Positions 1-5,885 are shown, counted from the first letter of the stretch. The stretch is DNA of 6,144 bases from Elusimicrobiota bacterium (GCA_022703115.1 JAKLEK010000089.1:1-6144), one strand, 5' to 3'. Numbers and translations: made by a program. The notes: a model not told the origin generated them from the sequence alone.

Positions 1-1
1 C

Positions 2-2668
2 GGCCGGCCGCTGTGCAGGATGGAGCGGGACGCGGCTGTTCCCGGCTGCGCCGGGGCGGGACGCGGCCCGGCCCCGGACCTTCCGGCCCGGGCCCGGGAG
101 GCGGGCCCGTCAGGCAGCTACATCTCCGGAGTTCAGAGTTCCACCTGCACCCCTGCGTTCATGGTATACGCCAAGCCGGTATATAATTCCGCGAAGGAAT
201 TCAGAGGGGTCGTCTATCTTGAAACGGACCTCTCTCCCCTGGCTGAAAAACTGGAAAGGCTCAAGGTCGGCGATTCCGGAAGCGCGTTCGTTTCCGACGG
301 GGCGAACAACATCGTGCTCGGAGACAGGCGGCAGCCCACGGGGCCGGTGCTGTCCGCGATCCGGGATATTCCGGGAACGGACCTCAGGATAACCGTGATG
401 GCCGGGTCGTCGGACTTCCTGAAGCCGCTGGAACAGGTCCGGAACGCTACGCTCGGGTTCATGGTCTTTTTCGGCCTGGCGGTCGGGCTTTTCATCTATC
501 GGAGGATAAAGCTCTCCCTCTCCCCTATCAAGGCCCTGATAAGGGCGGCCGACCGTTTTTCCAGGGGAGAGCTGCAGCACAGGGTCGAGGTGGGCGATTC
601 CGAGGAGTTCGCGGTGCTCGCCCAGTCCTTCAACGAGATGGCCTCTTCCATACAGCAGCGTTCCGGCGAGCTCCAGGACCGGATAAAGGAGCTGCGCTCC
701 CTCCAGAAGATGGGCGGGTCCATATTGAAGAAGCTGAACGTGGAGGAGATCTGCCGCATATGCCTGGAGGCCTCGGTCACGGGACTGGGTTTCGAGCGCG
801 GCCTGCTCTATTGGGTGAATCCGGTCACCAAGACGATGAGCGGCAGGTGCCTGTACGGCATGTCCAATTCCGGCCTTACCGAATTGAATTTCCGAAAGCG
901 GGTCATCCCTCTTGATTCCGACGACATCCTCGCCCAGGTGGTCCGTACCGCGAAGCCTGTAAACGTCTGCTCCCCCGGGAACGAACCGGAGTTCAACCCG
1001 CGTTTCCTGAAGGAGACCGGCAGCAGGGCCTTCTGCCTCGTTCCAATACTCGGGAGCGAGAAGGTCTATGGGGTCGTGGCCGTGGATAACTGGTATTCCG
1101 GCAAGTCCATAACCGAGGAACACATGGAGAACCTCTCCATATTCTGCAATTCCACCGGCCTGGCCCTGCAGAACGCGGAACTGATCGAGCACATAATGGA
1201 ATCGCAGAAACGGTACAGGACAACCATAAACGGCACCGCCGACGCCATAGCCGGCCTGAACGAGGATTTCCGCGTCACGATATGGAACAGGGGCGCCGAG
1301 AGGATGTTCGGGGTGAAGTCCGAGGAGGCCATAGGCCGGCCCATCTTCCCACTGTTCCCTCATGAAGAGTCCCGGCGTTTGAAAGCGGAGCTCTCCCGCT
1401 CCGGTTTCGTCAGGGACTTCGAGGTCAAGGGCCGCAACGCCGAGACTGGAACGGAGACCGATCTCAGCGTTACCCTGACCCCGATAGAGAGGGAAGTGCA
1501 GGGCAGGGAATGGAGCGTGGTCATACGCGACCTTACGGACCAGCGCAGGATGCAGGCGCAGCTGGTAAAGACCGAGAAACTGTCGGCGGTAGGGCAGCTT
1601 ATAGCCGGTATAGCCCACGAGCTCAATAATCCGCTTACCGCGGTGGTAGGTTACGCCGAACTGGTGGGCAGGCACAAGCGGCCGGAGGAGTCGATAGGCA
1701 GCGATCTGGCCTACATACTGAAGAACGCCAAGCGCTGCCACGGCATAGTCAACACCCTGCTGAATTTCGTGCGCCAGCCGCTCACGCGCAGGACTTCCTG
1801 CTTCATAAACGACGTGATAGAGGATACGCTGGGGCTCATGCGCTACAAGCTGGAGAAGACCGAGAGCATAACGGTGAAAAAGAAACTGCAGGGAGACCTG
1901 CCGCCGGTTTTCATAGACCCGCAGCAGATGGGCCAGGTCTTCGTGAACCTGCTCTCTAACGCCTGCGACGCCGTATCCGGCCGTCCCGGTCCGCGCGAGA
2001 TATCGGTCTCGTCCTCCCTGCATGAAGGAAAGGTGCGGGTGGTGGTGCATGACACCGGCGGCGGCATAGACGGCAGGCATATGGACATGCTTTTTCAGCC
2101 TTTCTTTACCACCAAAACCGAAGGAAAGGGCACAGGTCTGGGGCTAGTGATCTGCAAGAAGATCATGGAAGAGCATGGCGGCTCCCTTTCCCTGCTCTAT
2201 TCCGCCCCAGGTACCGGCACCGCGTTCTGCGTGGACGTCCTCCCTTCGGAAGCGGTGAGCGTTCCGGAGCGCGTCCCGGATCCGGGGCCGGTAACGGGCA
2301 AAAAAGTGCTCATAATAGACGACGAGGAGGACCTGCTTCCAGTCATGTACCGCATAGTGAAAGGCGACGGGAATACCGCGGAAACTGCGGGCGCCAGGGA
2401 AGGGCTGGCCAAGCTGGCGTCCTTCGATTACGATCTGGTCGTTTCCGATATAGAGATGGGAGTCCTCAAGGGGCAGGATATTTACGAGGCGGCCATGAAG
2501 CGGCCTTCTCCGCCCAGTTTTCTCTTCATAACCGGCGACGTACTCAATCCTTCGCTGGTCGATTGGGTGGAGCGCAACAATCTTACATGCCTGGCCAAGC
2601 CGTTCTCTCTGGACGACTTCAGCAGGGCGGTCAGGAGCCTGCTGGCCGGTTCCGCGGGGCGCAAATGA
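2..2668 (+). CDS. Membrane hybrid sensor histidine kinase (Cache-TM-HAMP-GAF-PAS-HisKA-HATPase-REC), 5'-partial
   Basis: Autophosphorylating sensor kinase of the inner membrane that passes phosphate to its own receiver domain. The frame is open to the left edge; residues below are counted from the first in-frame ATG at base 20, which is probably not the true start. Seen: C-terminal part of a Cache-type extracytoplasmic sensor (about 31-140, with SGSYISGV and GDSGSAFV), one transmembrane helix (144-160), HAMP (161-213), GAF (228-390), PAS (395-510), HisKA with AHELNNPL and phospho-acceptor His533, HATPase with N-box Asn647, DTGGG at Asp678 and GKGTGLGL near 702-709, then REC with Asp767/Asp768, phospho-acceptor Asp810, Thr838 and Lys860. 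All catalytic residues are intact. The signal-anchor helix and most of the sensor are missing. The REC loop after Asp810 reads IEMG where IxMP is usual. Bases 1-110 are extremely GC-rich and low in homology, suggesting a frameshift. The stop overlaps the next start (ATGA). The ligand cannot be predicted. Confidence 0.93.
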   Translation, partial: GRPLCRMERDAAVPGCAGAGRGPAPDLPARAREAGPSGSYISGVQSSTCTPAFMVYAKPVYNSAKEFRGVVYLETDLSPLAEKLERLKVGDSGSAFVSDGANNIVLGDRRQPTGPVLSAIRDIPGTDLRITVMAGSSDFLKPLEQVRNATLGFMVFFGLAVGLFIYRRIKLSLSPIKALIRAADRFSRGELQHRVEVGDSEEFAVLAQSFNEMASSIQQRSGELQDRIKELRSLQKMGGSILKKLNVEEICRICLEASVTGLGFERGLLYWVNPVTKTMSGRCLYGMSNSGLTELNFRKRVIPLDSDDILAQVVRTAKPVNVCSPGNEPEFNPRFLKETGSRAFCLVPILGSEKVYGVVAVDNWYSGKSITEEHMENLSIFCNSTGLALQNAELIEHIMESQKRYRTTINGTADAIAGLNEDFRVTIWNRGAERMFGVKSEEAIGRPIFPLFPHEESRRLKAELSRSGFVRDFEVKGRNAETGTETDLSVTLTPIEREVQGREWSVVIRDLTDQRRMQAQLVKTEKLSAVGQLIAGIAHELNNPLTAVVGYAELVGRHKRPEESIGSDLAYILKNAKRCHGIVNTLLNFVRQPLTRRTSCFINDVIEDTLGLMRYKLEKTESITVKKKLQGDLPPVFIDPQQMGQVFVNLLSNACDAVSGRPGPREISVSSSLHEGKVRVVVHDTGGGIDGRHMDMLFQPFFTTKTEGKGTGLGLVICKKIMEEHGGSLSLLYSAPGTGTAFCVDVLPSEAVSVPERVPDPGPVTGKKVLIIDDEEDLLPVMYRIVKGDGNTAETAGAREGLAKLASFDYDLVVSDIEMGVLKGQDIYEAAMKRPSPPSFLFITGDVLNPSLVDWVERNNLTCLAKPFSLDDFSRAVRSLLAGSAGRK

Positions 2669-4620
2669 CCGGCGGGGGTATGAAGCCGGAACTCGGCGAC
2701 GATATCCTGGACCTGCTGCGCGCGATAACCCTGGTGTTAGACACGGAAGGCCGCATAGTCTGGGTCAATCGCTACATGGAGGAGCTTTCCGGATACCGCC
2801 TGGAAGAGATCAGAGGGCGGGACTGGTTCTCCACTTTCCTCAGGAAGGACGGCGTTGAATCGACACGTAAGGTCTTTCGCGGTTCGCTTTCCGGTTCCCA
2901 GGCCTCGGCGAAAAGGGATGTGATGGTCGCCAGGGACGGGCGGGAGCTATTCATCGAATGGTACGACAAGCGGCTCAAGGACCGGAACGGCGCGGTGACC
3001 GGGCTGCTCGCCGTGGGTTATGACGTAACGGACAGGTTCCTGGCTGAAAATTCCCTGAAAGAGTCCAAAGCCCTCATGGACACGGTGGTGGAGAACGTGC
3101 CGCTGATGATCTTCATGAAGAGAGCGGAGGACCTTAAATTCGTCCTCTTCAACCGGGCGGGGGAGGAACTGCTCGGGTGCGGCCGGGATTCCCTCATCGG
3201 AAAGAGCGACCGGGACCTGTTCCCGGTGGAGCAGGCCGATTTCTTCATAGAAAGGGACCGGAAAGTGCTGGACGGTTCGGCCGGGGTGCTGGATATCCCG
3301 GAGGAGCCCATAGATACCCTGCGCGACGGCCGGCGCTGGCTCCACACCCGTAAGGTATGCATCAGGGACTCGTCCGGCAGGCCTAAGTATCTGCTCGGAA
3401 TCTCCGAGGACATCACAGCCAGGAAGCAGGCGGAGCGGGAACGTGACGATATGCAGCGCCGGCTGATGGAGTCGCAGAAAATGGAATCGGTAGGCCGCCT
3501 GGCCGGAGGCCTCGCCCACGACTTCAATAATCTGCTGACCAGCATAGAGGGTTACGCCGGCCTTCTCATGCAGGAACTGCCGAAAGGCGATTCGAAGCTG
3601 TTGGACGTTCAGGAGATAGCGGCGGCCGCCGGCCGCGCTTCGGGGCTGACCAGGCAGCTCCTGGCTTTCAGCCGCAGGCAGATACTCAACCCCCAGGTCA
3701 TAGACCTGAACGTATCTATAGGAGGCATGACCAAAATGCTGCGGCGCCTTCTGGGGGAGACGGTGAAACTGGAAACGGCGTTCATGGCCGGGCAGTGCCG
3801 GGTCAAGGTCGACGCCGGACAGATGGACCAGGTCATAGTGAATCTCGTAATGAACGCCAGGGACGCCATGCCGAAAGGAGGCTCTCTCTTCCTGGAGACC
3901 GGCGTAGTGTCCGGGGACGACGATTTTTTCGCCAGACACCCCGTCATGGCCCCGGGGCGCTACGCGCTCATGACCGTTCGGGACACCGGTTGCGGAATGT
4001 CCGAAGATGTCAGGTCGCGCGTTTTCGAGCCGTTCTTCACCACCAAGGAGAAAGGCAAAGGAACCGGTCTCGGACTCTCCATGGTCTATGGTATAATCAA
4101 ACAGAGCGGGGGGGAAGTGGAGCTCGAGAGCGAGCCCGGCCGCGGTTCGGCCTTCCGGATATATCTGCCCTGGAGCGAGGGCGAGGCCGTCGGCAGGGAG
4201 AAAGGCGCCGAGAGCGGCGAAATACTTCGCGGCTCCGAGACGGTCCTTCTCGTGGAAGACGAGGAGGGGCTGCGCCGCTTCGTGGAGCGCGTTCTGCGGA
4301 CGTGCGGCTATACCGTCATCTCCGCCGTGGACGGACGTCACGCGATAGCCGAAGCGGAGCGGAGAGGTGCCCCGGTCGACCTCCTTCTGACCGACGTGGT
4401 GATGCCGGGCATGAGCGGCAGGGAGCTCGCCCAGGAGCTCGCCCGCAGAAAACTGGCGCGCAGGACCCTTTATATGTCCGGATACGCGGAGGACGCCGTA
4501 GTGGACCACGGGGTGCTGGCTCCGGATATAGCCTTTATGTACAAACCTTTCACGGCGCAAGCCCTTTCGGTCAAACTGCGCGAGGTCCTGGACGGCCCGG
4601 CCGGCCGCGCCGAGGCCTGA
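2665..4620 (+). CDS. Soluble hybrid histidine kinase (PAS-PAS-HisKA-HATPase-REC)
   Basis: Cytoplasmic hybrid kinase of 651 residues with no signal peptide or membrane helix. Seen: PAS1 (about 10-125), PAS2 (about 138-250), a short coiled linker, HisKA of the AHDFNNLL type with phospho-acceptor His285, HATPase with N-box Asn397, DTGCG at Asp440 and GKGTGLGL from Gly464, then REC with Glu531/Asp532, phospho-acceptor Asp577 in TDVVMPGMSG, Ser605 and Lys627. Everything needed for autophosphorylation and transfer to its own receiver is present. I chose the ATG at 2665 because it overlaps the upstream stop as ATGA, has a GGGG element five bases upstream and leads directly into PAS1; the ATG at 2680 is an alternative. 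The frame stays open upstream to an ATG at 2563, but that would overlap gene 1 by about 100 bases with no domain. Translational coupling to gene 1 implies coordinated expression. What the PAS domains sense is unknown. Confidence 0.95.
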   Translation: MTGGGMKPELGDDILDLLRAITLVLDTEGRIVWVNRYMEELSGYRLEEIRGRDWFSTFLRKDGVESTRKVFRGSLSGSQASAKRDVMVARDGRELFIEWYDKRLKDRNGAVTGLLAVGYDVTDRFLAENSLKESKALMDTVVENVPLMIFMKRAEDLKFVLFNRAGEELLGCGRDSLIGKSDRDLFPVEQADFFIERDRKVLDGSAGVLDIPEEPIDTLRDGRRWLHTRKVCIRDSSGRPKYLLGISEDITARKQAERERDDMQRRLMESQKMESVGRLAGGLAHDFNNLLTSIEGYAGLLMQELPKGDSKLLDVQEIAAAAGRASGLTRQLLAFSRRQILNPQVIDLNVSIGGMTKMLRRLLGETVKLETAFMAGQCRVKVDAGQMDQVIVNLVMNARDAMPKGGSLFLETGVVSGDDDFFARHPVMAPGRYALMTVRDTGCGMSEDVRSRVFEPFFTTKEKGKGTGLGLSMVYGIIKQSGGEVELESEPGRGSAFRIYLPWSEGEAVGREKGAESGEILRGSETVLLVEDEEGLRRFVERVLRTCGYTVISAVDGRHAIAEAERRGAPVDLLLTDVVMPGMSGRELAQELARRKLARRTLYMSGYAEDAVVDHGVLAPDIAFMYKPFTAQALSVKLREVLDGPAGRAEA

Positions 4621-4632
4621 AAGCGAGCCGTC

Positions 4633-4642
4633 GCATCGATGC
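4633..4642. repeat. 10-bp perfect palindrome between genes 2 and 3
   Basis: GCATCGATGC is self-complementary, and the overlapping GATGCATC (4638-4645) is also a palindrome. They fill the gap after gene 2 and directly abut the ATG at 4646. They leave no Shine-Dalgarno for that ATG, which supports the GTG at 4664. Chance is possible at this length; a protein-binding site cannot be excluded. Confidence 0.35.
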
Positions 4643-4653
4643 ATCATGACAAC

Positions 4654-4659
4654 AGGGGG
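4654..4659 (+). promoter_or_regulatory. Ribosome binding site deciding the gene 3 start
   Basis: AGGGGG pairs with the anti-Shine-Dalgarno CCUCCU with one G-U wobble and ends four bases before GTG 4664. No comparable site precedes ATG 4646. The spacing is short, so this favours the GTG without proving it. Confidence 0.5.
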
Positions 4660-4663
4660 TACG

Positions 4664-5353
4664 GTGAAAAAGATCCTGCTGGTGGAAGACGATAAAAAGA
4701 TGCTTGAGGTGATGCGGCGTTATATGGAGAACCGCGGTTTTTCCGTGATCTTCACTGATAACGGCTCGGAAGCCCTTATCCTGGCGCGTGACGCGACACC
4801 GGACCTGATCGTGGCCGACGTCGGCCTGCCCGGGCTGGACGGACTCGGCCTTTGCAAGGCGGTGAAGTCGTTCCCGCAGACCTCGGCCATACCGATAATA
4901 ATCATCTCCGGCGACAGGACGGAGGAAGGGGATATCGTGGCCGGGTACGACAAGGGGGCGGACGATTACCTGACCAAACCCTTCGAGATACCGGAGCTGC
5001 TGGCCCGCGTGCGCGCCCAACTGCGCATTCGCGAGCTACAGGAGAAGCTGCGAGACGCGGACAAGTTAGCCGTCATCGGCCAGGCAGCCATCGCCCTGAG
5101 CGATAGGATCAACAGCCCGCTGAGCAGCATCATCTGGCAGGCCCGGCTCTTGCAGGGCGACCTGAAGATGGTGCAGAACGTCCCGCGCAACATCATCGAA
5201 TCCCTGGACAGCATCGTCTACGAGGCCAACCGCATCGAGCGGGTGCTGAAGAACCTGCACGAGATCAAGAAACTGAACTTCACCCTCTACGACGAACACA
5301 ACATCATGCTCGACCTGGATAAGTCCGTGCAAGAGGAGGAGGGGGAGGAGTAG
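4664..5353 (+). CDS. Response regulator: REC domain fused to a His-less HisKA/DHp-like domain
   Basis: Cytoplasmic regulator of 229 residues, probably taking phosphate from the upstream kinases. The REC domain (about 2-120) is complete: Asp9/Asp10, phospho-acceptor Asp52 in ADVGLPGLDG, Ser82 and Lys105. A helix (112-135) leads into a segment LAVIGQAAIALSDRINSPL that aligns with the HisKA pattern LxxIGQLAAGIAHEINNPL, but Asp147 sits where His is expected. A second long helix follows, then an acidic tail (EEEGEE). There is no HATPase domain, no HTH and no GGDEF. I infer a dimerisation or kinase-docking helix bundle in place of an output domain. The start is uncertain. GTG at 4664 has AGGGGG four bases upstream and begins VKKILLVEDD as typical REC proteins do. 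The in-frame ATG at 4646 adds six residues (MTTGGT) but has no Shine-Dalgarno. Ile codons are mixed ATA/ATC in the REC half and only ATC in the C-terminal half. Confidence 0.9.
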   Translation: MKKILLVEDDKKMLEVMRRYMENRGFSVIFTDNGSEALILARDATPDLIVADVGLPGLDGLGLCKAVKSFPQTSAIPIIIISGDRTEEGDIVAGYDKGADDYLTKPFEIPELLARVRAQLRIRELQEKLRDADKLAVIGQAAIALSDRINSPLSSIIWQARLLQGDLKMVQNVPRNIIESLDSIVYEANRIERVLKNLHEIKKLNFTLYDEHNIMLDLDKSVQEEEGEE

Positions 5354-5369
5354 AGGAATCTTGTTCCTC
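5353..5369 (+). repeat. Small hairpin at the gene 3 stop
   Basis: GAGGAA (5353-5358) and TTCCTC (5364-5369) form a perfect 6-bp stem with a TCTTG loop, beginning at the last base of the TAG stop. No T-run follows, so it is not a good terminator. It may protect the 3' end of the operon transcript or affect translation of gene 4, or it may be chance. Confidence 0.4.
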
Positions 5370-5381
5370 GCAGAAGACGAA

Positions 5382-5388
5382 GAGGTGG
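5382..5388 (+). promoter_or_regulatory. Ribosome binding site of the zinc-finger gene
   Basis: GAGGTGG lies just before ATG 5390, with a second ATG at 5393. The GAGG core is four bases from the first ATG and seven from the second, so both starts are usable and differ by one Met. Confidence 0.6.
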
Positions 5389-5389
5389 A

Positions 5390-5638
5390 ATGATGTCGAG
5401 ACCTTTTGACAAATGCCCCATTTGTGGGGGCGAGTTGGTAGAAAAACAAGTGGAGAAGTTGTTGCGTGGTGGGCCGCATACCGCGGTCGTGAGCGTTCGC
5501 GCTGAGGTTTGTCTCCGCTGTGGCGAGAGATTGTATTCCCAGGAGACGGTCAGGCGTTTCGAGGAAATCCGGGCCAAGCTGGAACGCCAGCAAACATCCG
5601 AATTCGAGGAAATGGGCCTTTCATTTCAAGTCGAATGA
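5390..5638 (+). CDS. YgiT/MqsA-type zinc-finger protein, probable orphan antitoxin
   Basis: Small protein of 82 residues. Seen: a CPICG knuckle (Cys9, Cys12) and a CLRCGE knuckle (Cys41, Cys44), separated by a segment ending VVSVRAEVC, then SQETVRRFEEI. This layout is that of the YgiT-type zinc-finger family, related to the N-terminal zinc domain of the antitoxin MqsA. The C-terminal HTH of full MqsA is absent, as is usual in the short members. In many genomes such proteins sit beside a small toxin-like partner (often DUF4258), and none is present here: 36 bases upstream is the response regulator and downstream is a terminator. AGAGGTGG just upstream serves as the Shine-Dalgarno; ATG 5393 is an equally good start (one residue shorter). 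Its start is less GC-rich (about 45% over 5401-5460) than genes 1-3 and uses TTG Leu codons, suggesting separate origin. It may be an orphan antitoxin or a stand-alone small zinc protein. Confidence 0.8.
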   Translation: MMSRPFDKCPICGGELVEKQVEKLLRGGPHTAVVSVRAEVCLRCGERLYSQETVRRFEEIRAKLERQQTSEFEEMGLSFQVE

Positions 5639-5651
5639 CCGAAGTGCGTAG

Positions 5652-5678
5652 GGCGGGTTTCTTACCCGCCGTTTTTGT
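5652..5678 (+). terminator. Rho-independent terminator after the zinc-finger gene
   Basis: GGCGGGT (5652-5658) pairs perfectly with ACCCGCC (5664-5670) across a TTCTT loop and is followed by GTTTTTGT. This is a strong intrinsic terminator 13 bases after the gene 4 stop, and it would also end any transcript running in from genes 1-3. Sequences of the form tagggcgggttt...acccgcc also occur as dispersed repeats in bacteria, so it may be one copy of such a family. Confidence 0.85.
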
Positions 5679-5699
5679 CTTGCTGTTGATGGAGTAAAA

Positions 5700-5719
5700 C
5701 TTGGAGCTAAACCTCCAAG
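5700..5719. repeat. Hairpin 1 of the intergenic cluster
   Basis: CTTGGAG (5700-5706) and CTCCAAG (5713-5719) form a perfect 7-bp stem with a 6-base loop. No T-run follows. Confidence 0.65.
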
Positions 5720-5726
5720 CTAAGAA

Positions 5727-5752
5727 CTCAAGCCTGCTGGAAGCAGGCTGAG
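5727..5752. repeat. Hairpin 2 of the intergenic cluster
   Basis: AGCCTGCT (5731-5738) pairs perfectly with AGCAGGCT (5742-5749) around a GGA loop. CTC (5727-5729) and GAG (5750-5752) extend it to 11 bp with one bulged A at 5730. The AGCCTGCT arm recurs in hairpin 4. Confidence 0.75.
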
Positions 5753-5762
5753 AAACCGCTTA

Positions 5763-5777
5763 CGTGACGGTGTTACG
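5763..5777. repeat. Hairpin 3 of the intergenic cluster (weak)
   Basis: CGTGAC (5763-5768) pairs with GTTACG (5772-5777), with one G-T wobble, around a GGT loop. CGGT/ACCG (5768-5771 and 5778-5781) is a competing 4-bp stem. It is short enough to be chance, but the loop size and spacing match its neighbours. Confidence 0.4.
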
Positions 5778-5778
5778 A

Positions 5779-5808
5779 CCGATTCCAGCCTGCTTCAGCG
5801 GGCTTCGG
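5779..5808. repeat. Hairpin 4 of the intergenic cluster
   Basis: AGCCTGCT (5787-5794) pairs with AGCGGGCT (5797-5804), with one T-G wobble; the tip is either a 2-base TC loop or a 4-base TTCA loop. Outer CCGA (5779-5782) and TCGG (5805-5808) extend the stem, leaving TTCC bulged. The left arm is identical to that of hairpin 2. Confidence 0.65.
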
Positions 5809-5813
5809 CTCTT

Positions 5814-5838
5814 AGCCTGAGAATTTGATTCTCAGGTT
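5814..5838. repeat. Hairpin 5 of the cluster, overlapping the gene 5 promoter
   Basis: CCTGAGAAT (5816-5824) pairs perfectly with ATTCTCAGG (5828-5836) around a TTG loop. A-T and G-T pairs extend it to 5814 and 5838. As DNA it is a 9-bp inverted repeat that contains the predicted -35 hexamer, so it could be an operator. As RNA from upstream it would be a tight stem-loop followed by only three T. Confidence 0.7.
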
Positions 5839-5853
5839 TCCGAACGGCATAAT
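5825..5853 (+). promoter_or_regulatory. Predicted sigma70-type promoter for gene 5
   Basis: TTGATT (5825-5830, four of six matches to TTGACA) is separated by 17 bases from CATAAT (5848-5853, five of six matches to TATAAT). Transcription would begin near 5860, leaving a leader of about 35 bases. The site lies downstream of the terminator at 5652-5678, consistent with gene 5 being its own unit. The -35 element is inside the inverted repeat at 5814-5838. Confidence 0.5.
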
Positions 5854-5878
5854 CGGCTTTGGTCTTCGTAGCAGACGC

Positions 5879-5885
5879 AAGGAGG
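5879..5885 (+). promoter_or_regulatory. Strong Shine-Dalgarno of gene 5
   Basis: AAGGAGG ends eight bases before ATG 5894. It is the best ribosome binding site in the window and the main evidence that the partial frame at the right edge is a real gene. Confidence 0.8.

Noticed and set aside
110..2080. Long minus-strand open frame of 656 codons opposite gene 1
   Set aside because: It has no recognisable domain and is compositionally a mirror of a high-GC gene whose plus-strand product has complete kinase domains; it is a shadow frame.
2563..2664. Upstream extension of gene 2 to an earlier ATG
   Set aside because: The extension lies inside the gene 1 REC domain and adds 34 residues of no domain character; the ATGA overlap at 2665 is the better start.
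4092..4097. TATAAT inside gene 2
   Set aside because: It lies in the kinase coding sequence with no good -35 at the right distance; it is the ordinary spelling of a Gly-Ile-Ile stretch.
4598..4608. CGGCCGGCCGC repeated at 1-11 and 4598-4608
   Set aside because: An 11-base all-G/C match is expected by chance in DNA this GC-rich, and the contexts are unrelated.
2947..4647. Long minus-strand open frame of 566 codons opposite gene 2
   Set aside because: It is rich in His, Arg, Gly and Pro without domains, and the plus strand encodes a full hybrid kinase over the same bases.
3795..4649. Overlapping plus-strand frame of 284 codons within gene 2
   Set aside because: The product is an Arg/Gly-rich low-complexity sequence in the wrong frame of the HATPase and REC region; no ribosome site or homology is seen.
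5763..5810. Possible tRNA, from a T-arm-like ACGACCGATTCC
   Set aside because: No acceptor, D or anticodon arms can be paired around it in tRNA spacing.
5700..5838. CRISPR array or integron attC site in the hairpin region
   Set aside because: There are no regularly spaced identical repeats with unique spacers, and no GTTRRRY/RYYYAAC core pair framing an inverted repeat.
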